From NCBI GenBank assembly GCA_016191225.1, contig JACPPC010000001.1, positions 186,001 through 250,000 of the forward strand: 64,000 bases of DNA, in the 5' to 3' direction. The notes beneath the pieces were generated by a model. The model saw only the letters and a list, made by a program, of their open reading frames with translations, did not search any database and was not told where the DNA came from. The number at the start of each line of letters is the position of its first letter. Position 1 is the stretch's first letter. The DNA comes from Gemmatimonadota bacterium (lineage in GTDB: Bacteria; Gemmatimonadota; Gemmatimonadetes; Gemmatimonadales; Gemmatimonadaceae). This document shows positions 52,273 to 61,036 of the stretch, piece after piece. The position numbers and the translations under genes were made by a program.

Positions 52273-52313
52273 AGCATACCCCCCTTGACGCAGGCCGCCG
52301 GTACCCGTATGGT
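52273..52313 (+). promoter_or_regulatory. Promoter with FrmR/RcnR-type C6 operator
   Basis: 'agcataccccccttgacg' (52273-52290) contains a run of six C flanked by AT on the left, the core of FrmR/RcnR/CsoR operators. Immediately overlapping it is TTGACG (52285-52290) followed by 17 bp and TATGGT (52308-52313), a sigma70-like -35/-10 pair reading toward the Nramp gene. The gene for the divergent repressor begins at 52165. Confidence 0.6.
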
Positions 52314-52522
52314 TGCTGGCTTCGCGACCCACCACGACCGCCGCCGGCCGCGGGAGGAGCGCCAGCGAGGTCGCGTTGCTCGCCGAGTGCTGCGACCGGG
52401 CGCATCTTGGAAACCATGTGGAGCTCGGGCCGGACGCGCAACTCATCGGGCACGCGGGCTGCAACCGCGACCGGGGACCGGTGGCGGCTCTGTCGATGCG
52501 ACTCAACGTCCTGACCTGACCC
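52314..52522 (+). other. About 200-nt leader of the Nramp operon
   Basis: With the promoter above, the mRNA would have a leader of roughly 200 nt. It is GC-rich and contains a TTG-started ORF of 68 codons (52313-52519) with no recognised motif. I looked for the stems and the metal-sensing loops of the yybP-ykoY or M-box classes and do not find them with confidence. Confidence 0.4.
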
Positions 52523-53866
52523 ATGTACTGGATCAGCAAGCTCATTCACCAGTTCTCGCGCCTGAAGCGGCGCTGGCTGGTCCTGTTCGCCGTGCTCGGG
52601 CCGGGCATCATCACGATGGTCGCGGACAACGATGCCGGCGGCATCTCGACGTACGCCCAGACCGGCGCGCGAACGGGCTTCAACATGCTGTGGGCGTTCC
52701 TGCTCCTCGTGCCGATGGCGTACTTCGTGCAGGAGATGACGGTCCGGCTGGGGGCCGTGACGAAGCGCGGGCACGCCGAGGCGATCTTCGACGGCTTCGG
52801 CCCCGTCTGGGGCTGGTTCTCGGTCTTCGACCTCGTGCTCATCAACTGGCTGACGCTGGTGACCGAGTACATCGGCATGACCCAGGCCCTGCGGCTGTTC
52901 AACATCCCGGAGTGGGTCACCTTCGGTGGCGTGACGGCACTGCTGATGGCCATCGTCATCACCGGCAAGTACTGGACGTTCGAGAAGATCACGCTCGTCT
53001 TCTGCCTGTTCAACATGGTGTACATCCCCGCCGCGTTCTGGGCGATGCACACGGGCAACGTGGCCGGCGGCTGGACGGCGGTGGGTCGCGGCTTCTACGC
53101 CCCGCACTTCACCCTCAACGATGCCCTGACGCCGGCCGCGCTGATGACCCTGGTGATGGCCAACATCGGGACCACGATCACGCCGTGGCAGATCTTCTTC
53201 CAGCAGTCGGCGGTGGTCGACAAGGGGATGGACATCAAGGACATCGCCTTCGGCAAGATCGACACCCTGTTCGGCGCCCTGCTCACCTGCATCGTCGCGG
53301 CCTTCATCATCATCGCCACCGCGGCGATGTTCCACCACAACCCGTCGGGGCCGATCGACATCGAGTCGGCGGCGCTGGCGGCGGCGCGGATGCCCGAGGT
53401 GCTCCCGGGCGAGCACCTCGGGGTCTACGCCAAGGGGCTGTTCGCCATCGGCCTGTTCGACGCCGGGCTGCTCGGCGCGCTCTGCATCTCGCTCTCGACC
53501 AGCTGGGCGCTGGGCGAGGTGTTCGGCTGGGCGCACTCGCTCAACCGGAGCGTGCGCGAGGCCCCCTGGTTCTATGTCGCCTACCTGCTGATGCTCCTCT
53601 CGGCGGGCGTCGTGTCGCTGGTGGCCGGCGCGCAACTGCAGGACGCGATCACGATCTTCGTGCAGGTCGTCGCGGTCACGCTGCTCCCCGCCGCCCTCGT
53701 CTTCCTGATCCTGCTGCTGAACGACAAGGCGCTGATGGGCGAGCACGTCAACACCAGGACGCAGAACGTGGCCAACTGGGCGATCACGATCCTCGTGATC
53801 GTCGTATCCTCCGCCTTCGGGATCTCGGTGCTCTTCCCTTCCTTCTTCGGCGCCGGCGCCAACTGA
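52523..53866 (+). CDS. Nramp-related divalent metal transporter, non-canonical motif
   Basis: The 447-residue protein has eleven or so membrane spans and the Nramp fold. In TM1 the family motif DPGN is replaced by the sequence MVADNDAGGISTYAQTGA, and TM6 reads MANIGTTITPW instead of the canonical MPH. This places it in a divergent Nramp-related clade, where substrate may be Mg or another divalent ion instead of Mn/Fe; the sequence cannot decide. It is followed 4 bp later by an MgtE-N/CBS protein gene and is preceded by a promoter with a metal-repressor operator. Confidence 0.85.
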   Translation: MYWISKLIHQFSRLKRRWLVLFAVLGPGIITMVADNDAGGISTYAQTGARTGFNMLWAFLLLVPMAYFVQEMTVRLGAVTKRGHAEAIFDGFGPVWGWFSVFDLVLINWLTLVTEYIGMTQALRLFNIPEWVTFGGVTALLMAIVITGKYWTFEKITLVFCLFNMVYIPAAFWAMHTGNVAGGWTAVGRGFYAPHFTLNDALTPAALMTLVMANIGTTITPWQIFFQQSAVVDKGMDIKDIAFGKIDTLFGALLTCIVAAFIIIATAAMFHHNPSGPIDIESAALAAARMPEVLPGEHLGVYAKGLFAIGLFDAGLLGALCISLSTSWALGEVFGWAHSLNRSVREAPWFYVAYLLMLLSAGVVSLVAGAQLQDAITIFVQVVAVTLLPAALVFLILLLNDKALMGEHVNTRTQNVANWAITILVIVVSSAFGISVLFPSFFGAGAN

Positions 53867-53870
53867 CCCC

Positions 53871-55133
53871 GTGACGAACCCGCCCCCGCCCGCCGCCGCG
53901 GCCCCGCCGCTCCCGGACTACCAGCTGCTCTTCTTCTCCGAGCTGCTGGAACACAAGGTCTGCCAGACGCGGGAGGAGTTCCGCATCGGCAAGCTGACCG
54001 ACCTCGTGGTGCGCCTCAGCGAGCCGTACCCGGAGGCCGTTGGCATCCTCATCAGCCACGGCTGGGGGAAGCCCACCGAGTTCATTCCGTGGGACCGCGT
54101 CGTCCGCATCGAGCGCGGCGCGATCTTCGTCCACCCGCCGGCGAGCGGCGAGCGGTACCCGCCGTTCGTCGACCAACCCGGCTGGATGCTGCTCAACGAG
54201 CACCTGATGGGGCGCACGATCCTCGACCTCGACGGGCGCCGCGTCGAGGTGGTCAACGACGTCCAGCTGCTGCAGAGTCGCGGGCGGATGCTGATCGCCC
54301 ACGTGGATGCCTCGTTCAACGGCTTCCTGCGCAAGTGGCACCTGGGCTGGATCGGCCTCCAGAAGGACCAGCTCATCTCGTGGCGCCACGTCCAGCCCCT
54401 CTCGATCGAGGACGCCACCGCCACCGACAAGGTCTCGCTCTCGGTCACCCGCCAGCAGATCCACGAGCTGCCCAGTGAAGACCTCGCCGATGCCCTCGAG
54501 GAATTGTCCGGGAAGGAACAGCAGGCGATGTTCTCGGCGCTGGCCACCGACAAGGCCGCCGAGACGCTGCTCGACGCCGAGCCGCGCGCGCAGCGGCAGA
54601 TCGTCGAGGACCTCGCGCCGGAGCGCGCCCGCGCGATCCTGTCGGAGATGACCGTCGCCCAGCTCGCCGACTTGCTCTCGGCGCTGCCGTGGGACGACCG
54701 AATCGACCTGCTGGCCCTCCTCCCGCGCGAGCTGGCGGAGCGGACGCGGTCCATCCTCGCCTCGGAGGAAACCCGGGCCGGCTCCCTGATCTCGCAGCGA
54801 TTCGTCGCGCTGGCGGAGGAGACGTCGGTCGGCGACGCCCTGGCGCACCTGCGCCGGTCGCCGCCCGACAAGGAGGCGATCAGCTACCTGTATGTCGTGC
54901 GCGGGGCCGAGCGCGTGCTGACCGGCGTGGTGGACCTGCGCGAGATGGTGCTTGCGCCGGAGTCGGCGACCCTGGCGGAGCTGATGGCGACACCGCCCGT
55001 GTCGGCCGACGAGCAGCTGCTCAAGGAGGATCTCGTCGACCTGTTCGCCAAGTACCAGTACCGGATGCTCCCGGTGGTCGATGCCGGCGACCGGCTCCTG
55101 GGCGTCGTCGGCTACAAGGACATCATGCGATGA
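53871..55133 (+). CDS. PRC-barrel / MgtE N-domain / CBS protein without membrane channel
   Basis: The GTG-started 420-residue protein has two PRC-barrel-like segments (GKLTDLVVRLSEPYPEAVGI; GRTILDLDGRRVEVVNDVQLL), an MgtE_N superhelical region (LPSEDLADALEELSGKEQQAMF, LPWDDRIDLLALLPRELAE), and a CBS pair (EETSVGDALAHLRRSP, YRMLPVVDAGDRLLGVVGYKDI). The MgtE channel domain is absent. In MgtE these parts sense cytosolic Mg; here they could regulate the adjacent Nramp-related permease. The start overlaps closely with the permease end, so they are co-expressed. Confidence 0.8.
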   Translation: MTNPPPPAAAAPPLPDYQLLFFSELLEHKVCQTREEFRIGKLTDLVVRLSEPYPEAVGILISHGWGKPTEFIPWDRVVRIERGAIFVHPPASGERYPPFVDQPGWMLLNEHLMGRTILDLDGRRVEVVNDVQLLQSRGRMLIAHVDASFNGFLRKWHLGWIGLQKDQLISWRHVQPLSIEDATATDKVSLSVTRQQIHELPSEDLADALEELSGKEQQAMFSALATDKAAETLLDAEPRAQRQIVEDLAPERARAILSEMTVAQLADLLSALPWDDRIDLLALLPRELAERTRSILASEETRAGSLISQRFVALAEETSVGDALAHLRRSPPDKEAISYLYVVRGAERVLTGVVDLREMVLAPESATLAELMATPPVSADEQLLKEDLVDLFAKYQYRMLPVVDAGDRLLGVVGYKDIMR

Positions 55134-55166
55134 GCACGCCTCCACGCATCGAAATCCGGAGCCACG

Positions 55167-55280
55167 ATGCCGCGCGTTGAGATGTCCCGAGGGGTGCGGC
55201 TGGCGCTGCTGTTGCTGCGCATCTACCTCGTCGGGATGCTGGCGCTGATCCTGCTCAAGTTCCTTCGAAGTGTCGGATAG
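55167..55280 (+). CDS. Small single-span membrane protein, 37 residues
   Basis: An ATG with GGAG 6 bases upstream reads 37 codons to TAG; MSRGVRLALLLLRIYLVGML is followed by ALILLKFLRSVG. The protein has one hydrophobic helix of about 18 residues with basic ends. It lies 33 bp behind the CBS gene and is too short for the ORF track. A small regulatory subunit of the transporter pair is an attractive but untested guess. Confidence 0.55.
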   Translation: MPRVEMSRGVRLALLLLRIYLVGMLALILLKFLRSVG

Positions 55281-55300
55281 TTCGCGTCGGATGGGTCGCG

Positions 55301-56680
55301 TCAGCGGACCCGCGACTCCATGATCGTCGCCGGGGCAAGCGCCATCCCCCCACGGATCACCTGCCGGATGCGGCGCGTGTTCCGGATGTCGGCCAGCGGA
55401 TCGGCGTCGAGGAGCACGAGGTCGGCGAGTTTCCCCTGCTCCACCGCGCCAAGGTTGGCGTCCTGCCCCAGGATCGTCGCGTTCTCCAGCGTCGCCGAGG
55501 CGAGCACGTCGGCCGCGCCCATCCCCGACTCGACCAGCAACTCGAGTTCATGGTGCAACGCCGCACCGGGCGTCACCTGCGGCTCGGCCGAATCGGTGCC
55601 GGCGAGGATCCGCACCCCCGAGCGATGGAGCAGCCCCACCAGTTCCTGGTAGCGACCGAAAGTCCGCCAGCGGATGGCGAGGGGCCCGGCGCTGAAGTCC
55701 TTGAGGCGCCGCGGATTGTCGGCCAGCCAGTAGTCGCGCAGGCGCTTGGGCACGAGGCCGTTGTCCGGGTGCTCGATCACCGCGGGTACGTCGACGAAGA
55801 ACAGCGTTCCCCAGAAGACCATCAGCGTCGGGTCGATCGCCACGTTGTGCGCAACGACATGGTCCACGAGGCGCTTGGTGGCGTCGGAGGCGGGATCGAA
55901 CGAGTGCCGGTCGTCGGGCGTGGCACGGGCGAAGTCGGCGATGGTGTAGATGTGTTCGAGCGAGTCGATGCCGTCGGTGGCCGCGTCGGCCGGGGCATAG
56001 CGCTCGAGGTGCCCGGCGACGACCAGCCCGCGCTGGTGCGCCTCCTCGATGATCCGGCGGCCGACCGGCCGCTCGACGCCGACGTAGATCTTGAGCGTCG
56101 TCACCTGCCACCTGGCCATCTGCGCCACGAAGTCGGGCACCTGCGCGGGGTCGGTCAGGCTCCAGCCGACGTCGGGATGGTCGATCGCCGCGCCGTCGAT
56201 CAGGTAGCTCGCACTGAAGATTCGCGGCGCGATGCCGGCGTGGCTCGCGGCGTACCGCTGCAACAGCGCCTGCGCCGGCACGTTGTCGCCGGTGCTGCGG
56301 ACCGACGTCACGCCGTGCGCCAGGAACAGGGGGAGGATGTCGTCGCCGGTGACGCCGGCCTGGAAGAGCACGTGGGTGAGGTGCACGTGGGCGTCGATCA
56401 GCCCCGGAATCAGGTACCGGCCGCGGCCGTCGATCGTGCGTGCGCCCGGCGGCGCCTTGAGCCCGGCCGCCGGCCCGATCGCAGAGACCCGATCTCCGGT
56501 CACCACGACGGTCTCGTGCGGCCGCAGGCGGCGGGTGCGGGCGTCGAACACCGTCGTGTCGACGATGGCCAGCTGGCCCGCAGGGACCGCGTGGTCGCCG
56601 AGCCAGCGCGTCAATGGAAGCGCGACCCCCGCGGCAGCGGCAGTCCTGACGAAGTCGCGACGGGCGATCGGTCCCGGCAT
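55301..56680 (-). CDS. Exported amidohydrolase with Tat signal
   Basis: The 459-residue protein starts MPGPIARRDFVRTAAAAGVALPL, a twin-arginine signal. The amidohydrolase domain shows LIPGLIDAHVHLTHV (HxH), TLKIYVGVERPV with the metal-bridging lysine, VVAGHLERY, SLEHIYTI and LAGTDSAEPQVTPG. Similar enzymes often cleave N-acyl amino acids or peptides. It is followed by a C69 peptidase gene (10 bp away) on the same strand, suggesting a peptide-processing pair. Confidence 0.8.
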   Translation of the reverse strand: MPGPIARRDFVRTAAAAGVALPLTRWLGDHAVPAGQLAIVDTTVFDARTRRLRPHETVVVTGDRVSAIGPAAGLKAPPGARTIDGRGRYLIPGLIDAHVHLTHVLFQAGVTGDDILPLFLAHGVTSVRSTGDNVPAQALLQRYAASHAGIAPRIFSASYLIDGAAIDHPDVGWSLTDPAQVPDFVAQMARWQVTTLKIYVGVERPVGRRIIEEAHQRGLVVAGHLERYAPADAATDGIDSLEHIYTIADFARATPDDRHSFDPASDATKRLVDHVVAHNVAIDPTLMVFWGTLFFVDVPAVIEHPDNGLVPKRLRDYWLADNPRRLKDFSAGPLAIRWRTFGRYQELVGLLHRSGVRILAGTDSAEPQVTPGAALHHELELLVESGMGAADVLASATLENATILGQDANLGAVEQGKLADLVLLDADPLADIRNTRRIRQVIRGGMALAPATIMESRVR

Positions 56681-56690
56681 GGCGGCGAAG

Positions 56691-57872
56691 TTACCGCGCG
56701 CGCCGGCCCTTCCAATAGTGTCGCGCCGCCCACGGCCGACGGTCGCGCCGGCCCGGCGAGGCCGCCTCGACCCGCACCGTCCACGCCGCGAGCGCTGCCC
56801 GGGCCTCGGCCCACGCCTGCGCGGCGCCGTCCCCGTCGCCCGCGAGCCATCGCGCTTCGAGCGCGTCGCGCTCGGCGACGAACAGCGGCGCCAGGCGCGC
56901 GGGATCCTTCATCACGCGTCGATGCAGTCGCTCGTGCGCCCACCAGAGGCTGTCGTCGGGCTCGGTGCCCGGCACGGGCCCGACGTCGATCGGTTCGCCG
57001 ACGCGCACCGGCTTGAACACCGACAGGCACGGGGCGCTCGTGCCGGTCACGAAGTGCCGCGCGCCGCCGGGGGTGACCTCGGCGACCCACGACCCGGTCG
57101 TCTGTGAGGCCGCGACCAGCCCACCGGCGTGCATGCACGGCACGTCCATCGCGCCGGTGAATGCGCCATACCGCGGCCAGCGTTCCGGCCCGTGATCGCG
57201 CAGTGCCGCGATCATCGCCGGCACGCGCTCCGCCCGCGACGCGCTCGCCAGGGTCCGCGCCTGACGCGCGCGACAGGCCGACACGCGCGTTCGCAGCAGG
57301 TCACCATGCGCCTCGGCGAAGCCTGGAATCGTGAGGCCGTTGGAGATCGTGCGCGCGCCGGTCACCTGCTCGGTGGCGACGGCGCGGCCGGCGGTCTCCA
57401 CGATCCATCCCTCGCGGGCGTCGGCAACGGCGAAGCTCGAGAAGTAGCGAAAGCCGGTGTCCTCGTAGCCGCAGCGCCCGCCCTGCCCGTGGCGCTCGTT
57501 GAGGCTGGTGATCGCCTGCACCGCCTCGCGCGCGCTTGTCGCGCGCTCGAGGGCGAGGCGCAGCAGGTCCATCCCGGTGAGCCCGCCCTCGACCGGAACG
57601 CGCTCCCTGGTGAACACCGCCTCGTTGCCGATCACGACGCCGTGCTCGTTGGCACCGATCTCGGCGCCCCACATCCAGACTGGGCGGCTGATCACGGTCG
57701 CGTGGGTGCGCGGCGCCTGCGCGATCGCGATGTGCGTGCAGCGCACCTCGCTCCCCGGCGCATGCGCGGCGGCCGCGTGCCACTCGACCACCTGCGGCTC
57801 GTCCGCCTCGCGATCGGAGTTCTTGGCGAAGAGCACGCGGTCGGGGAGGACCCGCAGCAACGTGTCACACAC
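56691..57872 (-). CDS. C69-family dipeptidase / secernin-like Ntn-hydrolase
   Basis: The GTG-started 393-residue protein begins MCDTLLRVLPDRVLFAKNSDREADEPQ, the Ntn-hydrolase opening with Cys2 as nucleophile and FAKNSDRE typical of C69 peptidases/secernins. No signal peptide is present, so it is cytoplasmic. GANEHGVVIGNEAVFT is also diagnostic. Family members act as dipeptidases or unknown acyl hydrolases. It belongs to the minus-strand run 55301-60036 with an exported amidohydrolase and a GMC oxidoreductase. Confidence 0.85.
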   Translation of the reverse strand: MCDTLLRVLPDRVLFAKNSDREADEPQVVEWHAAAAHAPGSEVRCTHIAIAQAPRTHATVISRPVWMWGAEIGANEHGVVIGNEAVFTRERVPVEGGLTGMDLLRLALERATSAREAVQAITSLNERHGQGGRCGYEDTGFRYFSSFAVADAREGWIVETAGRAVATEQVTGARTISNGLTIPGFAEAHGDLLRTRVSACRARQARTLASASRAERVPAMIAALRDHGPERWPRYGAFTGAMDVPCMHAGGLVAASQTTGSWVAEVTPGGARHFVTGTSAPCLSVFKPVRVGEPIDVGPVPGTEPDDSLWWAHERLHRRVMKDPARLAPLFVAERDALEARWLAGDGDGAAQAWAEARAALAAWTVRVEAASPGRRDRRPWAARHYWKGRRAR

Positions 57873-57901
57873 CTACGCGGTCTCCGCCGGGCGGCGGCGC
57901 C

Positions 57902-59449
57902 TCACGCGAGACTCGCTTTCACGTGCGCCGCCGCCACGCACGCGAACGCCATGATCGTCAGGCTCGGGTCGACACTCGGCGCGGTGGGAAAGACACTCGG
58001 GTCGGCGACGAACAGGTTGTCCGTTCCGTGCACGCGATGGTCCATTCCCACGACACTGGTGCGCGCGTCGGCCCCCATGCGCGCGCCGCCGGCCGGGTGC
58101 GGGGCCGCGAAGACGAAGTTTCCCGGCGCGATGGCCAGCGACCGCACCGCGCGCTCGATCTCGCCGACTTTCGTGATCCGGGTGTCGCGCTGGTCACCGA
58201 ACAGCACTTCCTTGGCGCCGACGGTGAGCAGCAGTCGCGCCTGCTTGGCGAAGGCGTCGCGGATGCGAAGCTCGTTGCCACCGCCGAGGGGCACCTGGTA
58301 TCGCGCCCGGTCGCCGTCGAGCGAGACGCTCCCCTCCTCCACGTCGTCGATCCAGCTGATCGCGCCGCCGAGCTTGCGCAGCTTCGTCATCAGCGCGCGA
58401 TGCGACGCCCCAGTGCCCGGCAGCACCGCCGCCAGCTCGGCGGGCTGCAGCTGGTTGGCCATCAGCAGGTAGCCCCCTTCCGCGTAGCGATCGCCGTCCA
58501 TCGTCGCGAGGCGAAAGTGGTCGATCCCCCAGGCGGCGGGGATGTTGCGGAACATCACGATCTCCTCGTCGAAGATCGCGTGCGTCATCGGGCACGGGTT
58601 GCAGTACGTGTGCTCGCCCACGGCCGGGAGCCGCGCCTTGAAGCCGTTCCGGAGCAGGAACACCGGCGAGCCGTAGCCGCCCGCCGCGAGGACGAGCGCC
58701 TTCGCCTGCACGCGCACGCTGCGGCCGTTGGGCATGCCCGTGCCGCGATCGAGCACCGCGGCGGCGAGCGTTGAGACCTTGCCGCCGGTCATCTCGAGTG
58801 CGCGTGCCTCGGTGTCCGCGTACACGCGTGCGCCGGCGGCCACCGCGCGCGGGAGGTGCGTCACGAGCTGGCTCTGCTTGGCGTCGTAGGCGCACCCCTG
58901 CTGGCAGTAGCCGCTGCCGATGCATCCCTTGCGGGCCTGCGGCACGGGCGCGCCGCGCCAGCCGAGCCGCCCGGCGCCGAGCTTGAGCAGCTGGTTCATG
59001 CGATTGTAGTAGCGCGGCTCGGCTTCGTGCACGCTCAGGTCTCGCTCCAGGGCGTCGAAGTGCGGCGCGAGGTCGGCTTCGCCGTGCCCCGTGAGGCCGT
59101 ACTCCTGCGCCCAGTGCGCCAGGCGGTCGGGGGGCGTGCGATAGCTGTCGGCCCAGTAGTGCACGCTCGCGCCGCCCACGTTGTTGCCGTAGAGGCGCTG
59201 CACCGAGCCGTCGTCGGACATGTCGAGGCCGCGCCCGCCATCGACCTTGGCGAGCATGTTGTCCTCGCGCTGGTCGAAGTCCTCCTTGGTGTACGCGCCC
59301 CCGCGCTCCAGAAAGACAACGTCCTTCCCCGCCTCGGCCAGTCGCACGCCCAGCGTGGCGCCGCCGCAGCCCGTGCCGATGACGCAGACGTCGCATTGCT
59401 CCACGACGTCGGCGGCGATCTCGCGGTAGCCGAGCACGCGCCCCGTCAT
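57902..59449 (-). CDS. GMC-family oxidoreductase
   Basis: The 515-residue flavoprotein opens with DVCVIGTGCGGATLGVRLAEAGKDVVFLERGG (FAD-binding Rossmann motif) and ends with APHPAGGARMGADARTSVV and DPSVFPTAPSVDPSLTIMA, the GMC C-terminal substrate domain with the catalytic His (HPAGG). A cysteine-rich segment (GCIGSGYCQQGCAYDAKQS) resembles gluconate dehydrogenase large subunits. The partner subunit gene immediately upstream overlaps its start (ATGA), as in the periplasmic gluconate-2-dehydrogenase set. No cytochrome subunit is adjacent. Confidence 0.85.
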   Translation of the reverse strand: MTGRVLGYREIAADVVEQCDVCVIGTGCGGATLGVRLAEAGKDVVFLERGGAYTKEDFDQREDNMLAKVDGGRGLDMSDDGSVQRLYGNNVGGASVHYWADSYRTPPDRLAHWAQEYGLTGHGEADLAPHFDALERDLSVHEAEPRYYNRMNQLLKLGAGRLGWRGAPVPQARKGCIGSGYCQQGCAYDAKQSQLVTHLPRAVAAGARVYADTEARALEMTGGKVSTLAAAVLDRGTGMPNGRSVRVQAKALVLAAGGYGSPVFLLRNGFKARLPAVGEHTYCNPCPMTHAIFDEEIVMFRNIPAAWGIDHFRLATMDGDRYAEGGYLLMANQLQPAELAAVLPGTGASHRALMTKLRKLGGAISWIDDVEEGSVSLDGDRARYQVPLGGGNELRIRDAFAKQARLLLTVGAKEVLFGDQRDTRITKVGEIERAVRSLAIAPGNFVFAAPHPAGGARMGADARTSVVGMDHRVHGTDNLFVADPSVFPTAPSVDPSLTIMAFACVAAAHVKASLA

Positions 59450-60036
59450 GACGCGCTCCCCTGCCGCACGAGCGCCTGGTAGGCGGCTCGCGAGTCCGGC
59501 GGCTTGGGGATGGCGACGAATGGCCCGTCGTAGCCGATGCCCTTCCAGGTCTCGGTGCGGGCGTAGTAGAAGAGGTACGCCATCTCCTTGAGGGCGAAGG
59601 CGACCTGCTGCAGGGCGCCGGGTCTCGCGCGGAGCAGCGCCTCGATGTAGGCGAGCCGGGCCTCGGCGCCGAGCGCCGTGAAGCGGCTGCCGAAGCCGTC
59701 GAGCAGGGTCGCGTGCTCGAGGAGCTGCAGCCCGTTCTTCATGTCACCGCGCATGGGCGCGGCGGCGGACCACATCTCCTCGTCGATGCGCTGGTGCACG
59801 CCGAGTGCGACGCCGGACGGAAACGCGCCGCTGGCCGGAATGAGCGCGTCGACGAAGGCCTTCACCACGGCGAATTCCTTGGGGCTCAGCGCGATCGGCG
59901 TGTCGCCCGGAGCGAGCTGCGATCCGTAGCCGCCGGCAAGCCAGCGCAGGGCCGTGCCGCCCGCGGCGACGGCGAGGGCGCCGCCGAGGCCGAGCTTGAG
60001 GAGGCGACGGCGGCGAGGGTCGGCGGAGGGCTTCAT
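59446..60036 (-). CDS. Gluconate-2-dehydrogenase subunit 3-like protein
   Basis: The ATG at 60036 gives 196 residues; the track ORF to 61056 is an upstream extension without motifs. A Tat-like N-terminus (RRRRLLKLGLGGALAVAAGG) is followed by LSPKEFAVVKAFVDALIP, LQLLEHATLLDGFG and the C-terminal RTETWKGIGYDGP typical of subunit 3 of gluconate dehydrogenase complexes. This small subunit usually exports the flavoprotein by hitch-hiking through Tat. Its stop overlaps the GMC start. Confidence 0.8.
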   Translation of the reverse strand: MKPSADPRRRRLLKLGLGGALAVAAGGTALRWLAGGYGSQLAPGDTPIALSPKEFAVVKAFVDALIPASGAFPSGVALGVHQRIDEEMWSAAAPMRGDMKNGLQLLEHATLLDGFGSRFTALGAEARLAYIEALLRARPGALQQVAFALKEMAYLFYYARTETWKGIGYDGPFVAIPKPPDSRAAYQALVRQGSAS

Positions 60037-61036
60037 GGTTTCCCGATCACTGGTCCTTTCGCCGCGCGGCCCGAGGTTCGGAATCCGGCCCGCGATGCGG
60101 CCCGATGGTGCTACGAACGATACCGCCGGCGGCCGCGTTCGAAAGCCCGGCCAATCGCACACGCAATTGGCGGCCCTCGATGTCCTCGACTCCGACGGTG
60201 ATATTCGGGCCCGCACACCGAGGACGCATCGTAGCCAGGGGGCACAGGCACCGCGTCGGGTTGGCGGGACTCCGGGGCTCCCGAGCGTCGGTTCCGGTTG
60301 CGGTGGCGACAGCTTCGCAAGGTTGTCGGCGGGCACTTCGCCCCGACCGCCACCCACGGCCAAGCCGCGTTCCATTGGTGAATCAACCGCGCAAATCGAA
60401 ATGGAGCCGGAGCGACATCCCCTGGCATGCGACGGCGCCTCGGCGCGGGCGGCAGTCGGGAGCCGCCGCCGAGAGAGCCTGCCGTACTCCGCCGCGGGGC
60501 GCCAGCCCCCGCGGCGCTCATCCCCTCGCCCGCCCATCCTCCGGCAACCGATGCGGCAGGGCCAGTTCATGCACGGATACTTGTCAGGTCGGAGGTGTCC
60601 GCACGCGCTGTCCGATCGTCGAGCGTGCCGCTGGCACCAATCGTCCCACCGCGCGCACAGGGGATGTCCGATGATGGCCAACCCCCGCGATGCAAGTCGC
60701 CCGAAGAGGCGCGACGCCGAGGTCCGGGTGACGGTCGCGGGATCGATGATCTCTGCCGAGTTCACCGCCGGACGCGGCGAGCCGGCGCCTCCGACAAGGG
60801 TGAGTCGCTGTCCGGCTCCTCCGCTGCTGCATCCCGACACGGCTCCCGGCGGCGACGGGAGTTGCGACCCTGCCCGCAACGCCGGATCGAATCGCGACAT
60901 CGTGTCGCACTCCCACCTCCGGTGAACACGCCGCCTACTCCGCCGATTGACGTGGCCCCGGTTCTCCGGACAGCCGGCTCCGCAGACAGGCGGACTCCCC
61001 GAGGGGTCCTTCGCTCCCTCTCCCGGAGACCTCATC
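60037..61036. other. About 1 kb without a recognisable gene
   Basis: Only shadow ORFs cover this stretch. Their residues are proline-, arginine- and alanine-rich with no motif I can place in either strand. Composition is slightly less GC-rich in places, and an IS3 remnant follows, so it is likely decayed mobile or accessory DNA. Confidence 0.45.

Noticed and set aside
52313-52519. 68-codon leader ORF
   Set aside because: No motif or ribosome site, and composition is no different from surrounding shadows.
52314-52522. Metal-sensing riboswitch in the Nramp leader
   Set aside because: The expected loop signatures of Mn or Mg riboswitches are not visible; a folding search would be needed.
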